From Chloroflexia bacterium (GTDB taxonomy: Bacteria; Chloroflexota; Chloroflexia; QHBQ01; JADMIH01), in assembly GCA_025927935.1 (NCBI GenBank), contig JAICKM010000495.1, positions 1 through 5,430 on the forward strand: 5,430 bases of DNA, read 5' to 3'. How positions within the stretch are numbered: position 1 is the stretch's first letter; each line of letters begins with the position of its first letter. The position numbers were made by a program, and so were the translations under genes. Shown here piece by piece: positions 1 to 5,430 of the stretch. The notes below the pieces were generated by a model. The model had not been told where the DNA came from, made no database searches, and was given only the letters and a program-made list of their open reading frames with translations.

Positions 1-2201
1 AGGCGGCGGATCGCGGCCAGCATCTCCAGCAAATCGTCGCCGGGCATCTGTGCGTCGCGGCTTAAGAATTGCAGCACGCCCAGCACTGCGTCGCCCTGCA
101 TGACGGGCAGGGCGCAGGCGCCGCGCAGGCCCACGTCCGCAAAGAACGCCGCGTCCGGCGTGGTCTGCCGCTCAGCGATATCCGCAACCCATGCGGGCTG
201 CGCTGAGGCCCAGACCACGCCGGGTAAGCCGGCGCCCGCTGTTAGCTGCATTGCTGCCGGCGCAGCGGCCGGCACCGCGGGCGCATCCGGCCCGTGGGAC
301 ACCAGGCCCTGATTGCGCAGGGTCGCGCCGGAAGGATCGACCATCCAGATCACGCCCGTATCCCAGCCCAGGGTATCGAGAACGGCCTCGACCACGCGCG
401 GGAGGGCCGCGGACAACTGGTTGCTGTCGGTGAGGATGCGGGCCACCGCGTGCTGCCCGGCCAGGCGTTGCGCGGCGTGCCGCTGCCGCGTGACATCACG
501 GAAGTACCAGATGCGGCCCCAGATCTCGCCCGCCGGCGACAGCACCGGCGCGACATAGCGGTCGATGATCCGCCCGTCTTTTAAGCCGACTTCCGCGCGG
601 CGGGTATCCTTGAGATGCTGCGGCGTATACAACTCGCTGAGATCGGCACGAAACTCCTCCGGGCGCTGGAGCAACGGCAGCACCGCCTCGACCAGCGCCG
701 CCGGTCCCAGCTTGCGCGCGGTTTCCGGTGTCAGCCCCCACATGGCGCAAAACGGCCCATTCACGCTGACCGTGCGCCGCTCGGCATCCGTCACCAGGAT
801 GCCGTCGATGGCCGCCTCTTGCTCGGCGACCAGCAGCGCATTGCTCCACTGCAACGCGGCCTCGGCCCGCTGGCGCTCCGTCACCTCCGTTTGTAGGTCC
901 TGGTTGGCGTGGACCAGATCGGCGGTGCGCCGCTGGATGCGCACTTCGAGTTCGTCTCGCAGCCGGCGCAGGTCGTCCTCCGCCTGGCGGCGCTCGCCCA
1001 GTTCGCGCTCCAACTGCGCGTTGAGCGTGGAAAGCTCCGCCTTCTGGCCGTTCAACGTGCTGACGAGGCTGCTCAACGAATCGGACAGCACGGCCACTTC
1101 GTCGTGTCCCTGGTGGACCGGGATCGTCGCCGCGGCGTCGCCCTGGCGGATACGGTCGGCGGCCCCGGCAATGGCGCGCAGGGGCCGCACCAGCCGCCCT
1201 GCCACCAGTCCGCTGAGCGCGGCAAATAAGATGCCCAGCAGAGCGCCGCGGATTAGATCCTCCTGTTGCAGCGAACGGGCCGGGGCCTGGGCGACCGTCG
1301 CGCTCTGCCGGACGAGAACGATCCAGGGCACGCTGGGGTTGGTGCGGTCGCCGGTAATCCCGGCATAGCCCGTCAGATACAGCGTGCCGTCGGGCCAGGT
1401 TTCGATTTTATAGCCGTTGTGACCGGCGCGCGCCGCTTCGACGCTGCCCAGGGTCAGCGTTTGCGCCTGGCTCTTGAATTCGGGCGGACCCAGTAAGACC
1501 GTGCCGTTCTGGGTGAGCACCAGCATTTCGAGGTGTTGGCGAGTCTGCAAGGGTTCCAGCAGCCCGGCCTGGATCGTTTGGCCCCAGGCCCAACTGAGAT
1601 GGGCGGTGAGTACGCCCGCCGGCTGCCCGTTGAGGTCGTTCACGGGCACCGCCAGGTCGATGAAGCGCAGCGGTTCGCCCGCGGGGTCGGGTGCCGGGTT
1701 GGGCAGCAACAGCGCCTGATCGGCCTGACCGACGTAGGGTGCCTGCTGGCCGTTGACAAACCACTTGCGTTGCGACGAGTCGTTGCCTTCCAGGAGCCGG
1801 CGCGTGCTGACGACGATGATCCCCTGGCTGTTCGCCAGCCCCAGCCACGAATAGTCCGTGTAGGTGTTCTGCAAGCGTTCCAGCAGATCGCGCCTGGCGT
1901 CGCGCGGCGCATTCGGGTCGCGGATAGCGTCGAGGGTTGCCAGCACCTGTAGATCGCGGAAGCGTTCCTGGATGCTGGTGTCCAACTGGTTGCTCATATG
2001 GAAGGCCACTTCCGCCAGGAACTGGCCGCTGTCGGCGGTAATTTGCGCGCTGGTGTTGTAGCCGGCCGCCAGGCTGATCAAGATAGAGGTCACGAAGGCG
2101 ACCAGGCCCAGGGCTAACCCCAGGCGCGCGCTAAAGCTGTAACGAGGATCCAGCCGCGCCGCGAGGCGCCGCGTGGATCCGCGGGTTCCCATCACTCCCA
2201 T
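1..2201 (-). CDS. Membrane sensor protein, probable histidine kinase (dCache-HAMP-PAS-GAF), C-terminus outside window
   Basis: The minus-strand frame is open from the ATG at 2201 to the window edge (733 residues). In order it shows a first TM helix (about residues 27-46) and an extracytoplasmic double-Cache domain (about 50-300). The Cache domain has the typical RKWF...PYVG signature around W147. A second TM helix (about 316-336) follows, then HAMP (about 336-387, with RPLR near P340), a charged coiled coil (about 385-455), PAS (about 455-573, ending in FRDVTRQ) and GAF (about 585 to the end). Family knowledge: Cache domains bind small extracellular ligands, and HAMP and the coiled coil relay the signal to PAS/GAF and an output domain. 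No HisKA, HATPase or GGDEF is visible because the gene is cut off. Histidine kinase is inferred from the layout and from the receiver gene just upstream; a diguanylate cyclase is the alternative. The start is uncertain: ATG 2201, GTG 2195 and ATG 2192 share one Shine-Dalgarno, and in-frame ATGs also lie at 2291 and 2348. Confidence 0.88.
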   Translation of the reverse strand, partial: MGVMGTRGSTRRLAARLDPRYSFSARLGLALGLVAFVTSILISLAAGYNTSAQITADSGQFLAEVAFHMSNQLDTSIQERFRDLQVLATLDAIRDPNAPRDARRDLLERLQNTYTDYSWLGLANSQGIIVVSTRRLLEGNDSSQRKWFVNGQQAPYVGQADQALLLPNPAPDPAGEPLRFIDLAVPVNDLNGQPAGVLTAHLSWAWGQTIQAGLLEPLQTRQHLEMLVLTQNGTVLLGPPEFKSQAQTLTLGSVEAARAGHNGYKIETWPDGTLYLTGYAGITGDRTNPSVPWIVLVRQSATVAQAPARSLQQEDLIRGALLGILFAALSGLVAGRLVRPLRAIAGAADRIRQGDAAATIPVHQGHDEVAVLSDSLSSLVSTLNGQKAELSTLNAQLERELGERRQAEDDLRRLRDELEVRIQRRTADLVHANQDLQTEVTERQRAEAALQWSNALLVAEQEAAIDGILVTDAERRTVSVNGPFCAMWGLTPETARKLGPAALVEAVLPLLQRPEEFRADLSELYTPQHLKDTRRAEVGLKDGRIIDRYVAPVLSPAGEIWGRIWYFRDVTRQRHAAQRLAGQHAVARILTDSNQLSAALPRVVEAVLDTLGWDTGVIWMVDPSGATLRNQGLVSHGPDAPAVPAAAPAAMQLTAGAGLPGVVWASAQPAWVADIAERQTTPDAAFFADVGLRGACALPVMQGDAVLGVLQFLSRDAQMPGDDLLEMLAAIRR

Positions 2202-2203
2202 TT

Positions 2204-2209
2204 CTCCTC
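2204..2209 (-). promoter_or_regulatory. Ribosome binding site of the sensor gene
   Basis: GAGGAG on the minus strand lies 2 nt before ATG 2201, 8 nt before GTG 2195 and 11 nt before ATG 2192. By spacing alone it fits the GTG or the second ATG better than the first. It argues against the in-frame upstream ATGs at 2291 and 2348, which lack a comparably good site at proper spacing. Confidence 0.6.
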
Positions 2210-2371
2210 GTTCTTGATCATTTACAGCGGCACAAACCGCGCTCGTGATAGCCACGGGTCGCCGCCTGGTACGTGCCGGGTCTTGGAGCATCCGCCTGGT
2301 GCCGGCGCCGCCGTTGGACCGGTGGCGGATGGGTGCGTACCGATTCATTGCCGCAAAAGGGCAAAAGTTTC

Positions 2372-2399
2372 GCAGCCCCGGCAATCATTACGGGGCTGC
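2372..2399 (-). terminator. Hairpin across the response-regulator stop codon, possible weak terminator or attenuator
   Basis: Perfect 9-bp arms GCAGCCCCG (2372-2380) and CGGGGCTGC (2391-2399) flank a 10-nt loop that contains the TAA stop of the receiver gene. On the minus strand the stem is followed by GAAACTTTTGCCCTTTTGC, with two short T runs rather than one clean T tract. It is therefore not a canonical intrinsic terminator. It could reduce read-through into the sensor gene or protect the 3' end of the receiver mRNA. Part of the pairing uses the last coding codons (Ala-Ala-Pro). Confidence 0.4.
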
Positions 2400-2765
2400 C
2401 CCGCGATCCAGCAGCGCCTGGATTTTACCGACCAACCGGGCGAAGTCCACGGGTTTGGTATCGTATTCGTCGCAGCCGGCGGCCAGGCAGGACTCACGGT
2501 CGCCGGCCATGGCATGCGCCGTCAACGCGATCACCGGGATGGTGCGGGTTTCGGGCGCCGCCTTCAGGCGCCGGGTCGCGGTCCACCCATCCATGACCGG
2601 CAAACTCATATCCAGGAGGATGAGATCGGGGTGTTCCGCCTGGGCGCGGGCCACGCCTTCCGCTCCGTCCACGGCGACCGAGATCTGATAGCCCCGCCGT
2701 TGGAGCCGCCGGGCCATCATCTCCCGGATCATGTCGTTGTCTTCCACCAGCAGAATTTTCGACAT
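2388..2765 (-). CDS. Single-domain response regulator (CheY/DivK-like receiver)
   Basis: This 125-residue protein is a complete receiver domain with no DNA-binding or enzymatic output domain. The acidic pocket is E8-D9, the phospho-acceptor is D52 (LLDMSLPVMDGW), the switch residue is T82 (IALTAHA), and the conserved lysine is K104 followed by cis-Pro105 (TKPV). All hallmark residues are present, so it should be phosphorylated at D52 in the cytoplasm. The start at 2765 is supported by GGAGG 5 nt upstream and by the MSKILLVEDND opening; an in-frame ATG at 2834 would add 23 unconserved residues. The family (DivK, CheY, Spo0F types) acts by protein-protein contact in phosphorelays or motility. 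The large sensor gene follows on the same strand after 186 bp, so the two probably work as a pair. This is inferred from adjacency only. Confidence 0.95.
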   Translation of the reverse strand: MSKILLVEDNDMIREMMARRLQRRGYQISVAVDGAEGVARAQAEHPDLILLDMSLPVMDGWTATRRLKAAPETRTIPVIALTAHAMAGDRESCLAAGCDEYDTKPVDFARLVGKIQALLDRGAAP

Positions 2766-2770
2766 CGCCC

Positions 2771-2775
2771 CCTCC
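2771..2775 (-). promoter_or_regulatory. Ribosome binding site of the response regulator
   Basis: GGAGG on the minus strand with a 5-nt spacer to ATG 2765. It decides the start at 2765 over the upstream in-frame ATG at 2834. Confidence 0.75.
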
Positions 2776-2796
2776 GAGGTTGCGTCTCGCCGGCTA

Positions 2797-2825
2797 ACGA
2801 TACCATAGAAGGCGCTGTAGAGCAA
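2797..2825 (-). promoter_or_regulatory. Weak candidate sigma70-type promoter for the response regulator
   Basis: On the minus strand TTGCTC (2820-2825) is separated by 17 nt from TATCGT (2797-2802), 31 nt upstream of the ATG at 2765. They match the consensus boxes at 3/6 and 4/6 positions. Spacing and location are right but the boxes are weak, so this is a guess. Confidence 0.2.
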
Positions 2826-2863
2826 CCCGGCCATCCGGCATCCGGTCGTACACCGATAGTGGG

Positions 2864-2950
2864 CACCGCGAAGACGCGCAGGACGCGAAGAACAAAACTC
2901 ATATCAATAATCATCTCAATAATTTTCGCGTTCTTCGTTCCTGCGCGGTG
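2864..2950. repeat. 87-bp imperfect palindromic intergenic repeat with AT-rich core
   Basis: The outer arms CACCGCG (2864-2870) and CGCGGTG (2944-2950) are perfect complements. Further in, CAGGA (2879-2883) pairs with TCCTG (2939-2943), and CGAAGAAC (2886-2893) pairs with GTTCTTCG (2930-2937). The left arm carries an extra 8 nt (2871-2878). It also shows a 9-nt period, with GACGCG at 2873 and again at 2882. The core is AT-rich and contains CAATAAT twice at a 12-nt period (2905-2911 and 2917-2923). From memory, similar CACCGCGAAGACGCGAAG-type palindromes are scattered through environmental genomes and yield spurious translations such as FVLRVLRVFAV, which is visible here on the minus strand. 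It may be a REP-like or miniature mobile element. No transposase is present and I see no clear target-site duplication. Confidence 0.75.
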
Positions 2951-2960
2951 AAATTCTGAA

Positions 2961-2992
2961 CGGCTGCACAGCCGGTGGGCTGCATTACAGCC
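2961..2992. repeat. Two adjacent small hairpins beside the palindromic repeat
   Basis: CGGCTG-CA-CAGCCG (2961-2974) is a near-perfect palindrome, and GGCTG-CATTA-CAGCC (2978-2992) is a second stem with the same core word. They begin 11 nt after the end of the large palindrome. They may belong to it or be operator-like sites for the divergent genes. No function can be assigned. Confidence 0.4.
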
Positions 2993-3034
2993 ACGGCGGC
3001 CGATCCCCGGTATAGTAGGAAAAACGCCACATCG

Positions 3035-3058
3035 CGGCGGCGCCATCCCGCGCCGCCG
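3035..3058 (+). other. GC-rich stem-loop in the leader of the GNAT gene
   Basis: The 9-bp arms CGGCGGCGC (3035-3043) and GCGCCGCCG (3050-3058) enclose a 6-nt loop. TTTAG follows on the plus strand, which is too short for a clear terminator. It lies 71 bp before the GNAT start codon. On the plus strand it could be a 5'-leader structure. On the minus strand a TTTTT run comes only about 10 nt after the stem. Confidence 0.45.
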
Positions 3059-3112
3059 TTTAGTATGGGCTGGGGTGTAGAACCGATCACCCGATTCATG
3101 CGTACATCCTGG

Positions 3113-3117
3113 GGAGG
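3113..3117 (+). promoter_or_regulatory. Ribosome binding site of the GNAT gene
   Basis: GGAGG lies 12 nt before ATG 3130, a somewhat long spacer. No better in-frame start lies between them, and the protein sequence supports the ATG at 3130. Confidence 0.55.
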
Positions 3118-3129
3118 ACCGACGCAACC

Positions 3130-4305
3130 ATGTCGTTCGAGATCGAATGTGTAACCGAGTTCGCGGCCGCACCGGGGCCGGATGCGTGGGATCAGATCCT
3201 GGCCCGCTCGGCGGCCGATCCGCTGTTTCTCAGCCGTCCGTTCCAGGAAGCCTGGTGGTGTACTTTCTGTTGTAACCCGAGCGCGAGCTGTCAACTCGCG
3301 CTCTTGTTGCTGCGGGAAGGGGGCACCCTGGTTGGGGTGGCCCCTTTCTATTTGTCCACGGTTGATGACGCTGCCTGGGCCGAAGAGACGAGTCGCGCTG
3401 CCGATTGGCAGCGTATCGTGGCCCGCGCGGCGGCCCAGGCGGACCCGGCGGTGGGCTTGCCGGAGGGCCGGACGGCCGCGGGCGAAGCGGCGGCCACGGA
3501 TGCCGCGCCGCCCGATGCCGCGCCCCGCCCCGGCGAGCGGGTACTCCGCCTGGTTGGCGGGGTGGCCGTGGCCGATTATTTGAATATCATCGCCCCGCTG
3601 GGGCGCGAGTGTGCAGCCTGGGCGGCTGTGCTGGCCTACTGGGCCGGCCGCGCCGCCGATTGGGATGTGCTGGACCTGCATTCGCTCCCGGCGGCCACCG
3701 CGACCTCGGCCCGCTGCGCGGCGGCCTCCTACGGCACGGTCTGGTGGGGCGTCGAGGAGACCTGCCCGGTACTGGCCTTGCCCCCCGCCTGGGACGACTA
3801 CCTGGCCGCGTTGGGCAAGAAGGATCGCCACGAGCTACGGCGCAAGCTGCGCCGGGCGGAATCGTATCCCGATCCGCTGACGTGGAAGGTGGTCAATAGT
3901 GGGCCTGGGTTGGCCGCCGCGCTGGAGACGTTTATCGCGTTGCACCGCCGCAGCGACGAAGCCAAGGCCCGCTTCATGACGCCCGTCATGGAGATGTTCT
4001 TCCATCGGTTGTTAACTACCCTGGCGCCCACCGGCTGGCTGGAGGTCGCCACGCTCTACGCGGACGATCATCCGGTGGCCGCCTACCTGTCGTTCCGGCA
4101 GGCGGCACGACTACTGCTTTACAACTCTGGGTATGACCCGCGCTATGGCGGTTATAATACCGGCTTCGCCTTGCTGGTGTATCGCATCCGGCAGGCGATT
4201 GAAGAAGGCGTGCAAACCTTCGATTTTCTCCGGGGTGACGAACGCTATAAGTACGACCTGGGCGCCCAGGATCAGTTTATCTATCGTGTCATTATCAGGA
4301 AGTGA
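3130..4305 (+). CDS. GNAT family acyltransferase, BioF2/CelD-like (Acetyltransf_6, FemAB-type fold)
   Basis: This 391-residue soluble protein has no signal peptide or TM helix. Hallmarks of the BioF2-like/CelD family are the N-terminal FLSRPFQEAWW (about residues 33-43), VGVAPFYL (68-75), LRLVGGVAVADYLNI (139-153), and the basic helix KKDRHELRRKLRRAE (230-244). The C-terminal GNAT core ends with FDFLRGDERYKYDLGA (364-379). Members transfer acyl or aminoacyl groups, often to sugars of polysaccharides or to cell-wall precursors; the substrate here is unknown. Two things are odd. Residues 78-134 form an Ala/Pro/Asp-rich low-complexity insertion between two conserved strands. A Cys cluster (C44, C47, C48, C54) replaces the more usual post-WW sequence. 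The gene ends 4 bp before the glycosyltransferase start, so the two are probably translationally coupled and act in one glycoconjugate pathway. Product class is secure; the reaction is not. Confidence 0.9.
   Translation: MSFEIECVTEFAAAPGPDAWDQILARSAADPLFLSRPFQEAWWCTFCCNPSASCQLALLLLREGGTLVGVAPFYLSTVDDAAWAEETSRAADWQRIVARAAAQADPAVGLPEGRTAAGEAAATDAAPPDAAPRPGERVLRLVGGVAVADYLNIIAPLGRECAAWAAVLAYWAGRAADWDVLDLHSLPAATATSARCAAASYGTVWWGVEETCPVLALPPAWDDYLAALGKKDRHELRRKLRRAESYPDPLTWKVVNSGPGLAAALETFIALHRRSDEAKARFMTPVMEMFFHRLLTTLAPTGWLEVATLYADDHPVAAYLSFRQAARLLLYNSGYDPRYGGYNTGFALLVYRIRQAIEEGVQTFDFLRGDERYKYDLGAQDQFIYRVIIRK
3279..3303. repeat. Perfect 9-bp inverted repeat inside the GNAT coding region
   Basis: GAGCGCGAG (3279-3287) and CTCGCGCTC (3295-3303) with a 7-nt loop lie about 150 nt into the gene, next to the Cys cluster codons. 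There is no T tract after the stem, so it is not a terminator. It could slow translation or reflect chance in GC-rich DNA. Confidence 0.5.
3499..3524 (+). repeat. Short tandem repeat (15-nt period) in the GNAT linker
   Basis: GATGCCGCGCC occurs at 3499-3509 and again at 3514-3524, coding the D-A-A-P repeat in the low-complexity insertion. It suggests that part of the linker grew by slippage or duplication. Confidence 0.5.
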
Positions 4306-4309
4306 GTTC

Positions 4310-5430
4310 ATGTCTCGAATAGCGATGCTTAGCGTTCATACGTGTCCCCTGGCGACGCTGGGGGGCAAGGAAACCGGCGGCATGAATGTCTATGTGCGGG
4401 AGTTGGCCCGCGAGTTGGGCCGCCGGGGCCAGCAAGTGGATATTTTTACCCGCGCCATCGATCCGCATATCGCTCCGGTGCGCCAGCTCGGGCCGAACGC
4501 CCGCGTCATCCACATTCCCGCCGGGCCGGTGGCGCCCTATGATAAAAACGCCATCTACTGCCACCTGCCGGAGTTTGTGCAGCGGGTCGAGGCGTTCCGG
4601 GTGCAGGAGGGCATCCAATACGACCTCGTCCACGCGCACTACTGGCTCTCCGGCGTGGCGGGCCATGGCCTGGCAGCGCGCTGGGGCGTGCCCATGGTGC
4701 AGATGTTCCACACGCTGGGGCATATGAAGAATGAGGTCGCCAAGCACGACCGGGATCGGGAAGTGGGCCTGCGTATCGCGATGGAAACACGCCTGGTGGC
4801 CCAGGCCGACCGCATCGTCTCGCCCACGTCCACCGAGCGCGCGCAACTGGCCTGGTACTACGGCGCCGACCCGGAGCGGATCACGGTGATCCCCTGCGGC
4901 GTCGATACGCGTCTGTTCCGCCCGCGTGACCAGCATGCCGCGCGGCAGCGGCTCAACCTGCCGGGCGGGCGCCTGCTGCTCTTCGTCGGGCGCATCGAGC
5001 GCCTGAAAGGGATCGATACGCTGCTGGAGGCCGCATCGCTGCTGACGACGCGGCCCGGCTACGATGATCTGCGTGTGCTCATCGTCGGCGGCGATCTGGA
5101 GAGCAACGGCGACAACCCGGAGCTACGCCGGGTGCGGCGGCTGGCCGAAGAGTTGTGCATCAACGACCGGGTCGATTTCCTCGGTTCGCAGCCGCAGACC
5201 GAACTGCCGTACTTTTATTCGGCAGCCGACCTGACGATCATGCCCTCGCACTACGAGTCGTTCGGCATGGTGGCCCTGGAGTCGATGGCCTGCGGCACGC
5301 CGGTCGTCGCCTCGCGCGTAGGCGGGCTGGCCCGGCTGGTCAAGGACGGCGAAACGGGCATCCTGGTGCCGGAGGAGGAGCCGACCGCCCTGGCGATGCA
5401 GATCCACGCGACGTTGCAGAATGATTGCGA
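4310..5430 (+). CDS. GT4 glycosyltransferase, MshA / sucrose-phosphate-synthase-like, C-terminus outside window
   Basis: 373 residues are visible with no stop; family members are usually about 400-450 long, so roughly the last 30-80 residues are missing. It has a GT-B fold. The N-terminal acceptor half begins SVHTCPLATLGG and has GGMNVYVRELAREL (23-36), HAHYWLSG (108-115) and HTLGHMKN (134-141). The C-terminal donor half has FVGRIERLKG (225-234) and ESFGMVALESMACGTPVVAS (from E316). R228 and K233 should contact the diphosphate, and E316/E324 form the EX7E motif of retaining GT4 enzymes. K79, Y111, T135 and R155 line up, from my memory of the Corynebacterium MshA structure, with its inositol-phosphate-binding residues. 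It should use a UDP- or other NDP-sugar donor and a phosphorylated polyol or sugar acceptor in the cytoplasm. AGGA at 4297-4300 lies 9 nt before the ATG and overlaps the end of the GNAT gene, implying coupled translation. I leave the symbol empty because mycothiol synthesis is not expected outside Actinomycetota. Confidence 0.93.
   Translation, partial: MSRIAMLSVHTCPLATLGGKETGGMNVYVRELARELGRRGQQVDIFTRAIDPHIAPVRQLGPNARVIHIPAGPVAPYDKNAIYCHLPEFVQRVEAFRVQEGIQYDLVHAHYWLSGVAGHGLAARWGVPMVQMFHTLGHMKNEVAKHDRDREVGLRIAMETRLVAQADRIVSPTSTERAQLAWYYGADPERITVIPCGVDTRLFRPRDQHAARQRLNLPGGRLLLFVGRIERLKGIDTLLEAASLLTTRPGYDDLRVLIVGGDLESNGDNPELRRVRRLAEELCINDRVDFLGSQPQTELPYFYSAADLTIMPSHYESFGMVALESMACGTPVVASRVGGLARLVKDGETGILVPEEEPTALAMQIHATLQNDC

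Larger units (their letters stand above)
2766..3129. other. Divergent intergenic region between response regulator and GNAT operon
   Basis: These 364 bp separate the leftward signalling genes from the rightward GNAT-glycosyltransferase operon. The region holds the 87-bp palindrome (2864-2950), two adjacent small hairpins (2961-2992), a GC-rich stem-loop (3035-3058) and the GNAT Shine-Dalgarno (3113-3117). I see no convincing plus-strand promoter. TATAGT at 3011-3016 could be a -10 box but has no recognisable -35 box. The open frames through this stretch are products of the repeat and show no protein-like sequence. Confidence 0.7.

Noticed and set aside
565..1368. Plus-strand 267-residue open frame
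   Set aside because: It is antisense to the sensor gene, Ser/Arg-rich without any recognisable motif, and explained by the GC-rich codon pattern of the opposite strand.
2218..2388. Minus-strand 56-residue frame whose ATG overlaps the receiver stop (TAATG) and which ends 16 nt before the sensor start
   Set aside because: The overlap is tempting, but there is no clear Shine-Dalgarno, and the peptide is an Arg/Pro/His-rich string typical of non-coding GC-rich DNA.
2864..2950. CRISPR array or transposon end
   Set aside because: There is one palindrome, not several identical repeats with spacers, and no transposase or clear target-site duplication beside it.
2214..2951. Plus-strand 245-residue open frame
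   Set aside because: It is antisense to the complete receiver gene; its tail is the translated palindromic repeat.
3035..3064. Intrinsic terminator on the plus strand
   Set aside because: Only TTTAG follows the stem, and no plus-strand gene ends upstream of it.
2911..3831. Minus-strand 306-residue open frame
   Set aside because: It runs antisense through the GNAT gene and into the palindrome; low-complexity Gly/Arg composition and no domain signature.
4295..4936. Minus-strand 213-residue open frame
   Set aside because: It is the antisense shadow of the well-supported glycosyltransferase.

Overview
The window is GC-rich with dense coding. It looks like chromosomal DNA of a free-living bacterium, most plausibly Chloroflexota (Chloroflexales/Caldilineae type). 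That placement is an inference. It rests on a large Cache-HAMP-PAS-GAF sensor paired with a stand-alone receiver protein, on an MshA-like GT4 glycosyltransferase coupled to a BioF2-type GNAT, and on a degenerate period-9 palindromic repeat of a kind I recall from environmental genomes. There is no rRNA, tRNA, transposase, CRISPR array or phage gene.

Left half, minus strand: a signalling module. A 125-residue single-domain response regulator (2388-2765) is followed, 186 bp further along the minus strand, by a large membrane sensor protein. That sensor starts near 2201 and runs off the left edge after 733 residues. Its order is TM helix, periplasmic or extracellular dCache domain, TM helix, HAMP, coiled coil, PAS, GAF. 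The catalytic output domain lies outside the window, so histidine kinase is the likeliest call but is not proven. A 9-bp hairpin lies across the receiver's stop codon, between the two genes.

Centre (2766-3129): a 364-bp divergent intergenic region. It holds an 87-bp imperfect palindrome with an AT-rich core (2864-2950), two small hairpins right beside it, and a 9-bp GC stem-loop in the leader of the rightward gene.

Right half, plus strand: a two-gene operon, continuing past the window. It contains a 391-residue BioF2/CelD-like GNAT acyltransferase and, 4 bp downstream, a GT4 glycosyltransferase of the MshA/sucrose-phosphate-synthase type (373 residues seen, C-terminus missing). The glycosyltransferase keeps the residues that I recall as binding inositol phosphate and nucleotide sugar in MshA. 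With the GNAT, this suggests synthesis of a phosphorylated-polyol or inositol-derived glycoconjugate, or of cell-surface glycan. The exact product cannot be read from this window.

I do not see an unambiguous new system. The best leads are the palindromic repeat, the GNAT-MshA-like pair, and the unusual N-terminal half of the GNAT.
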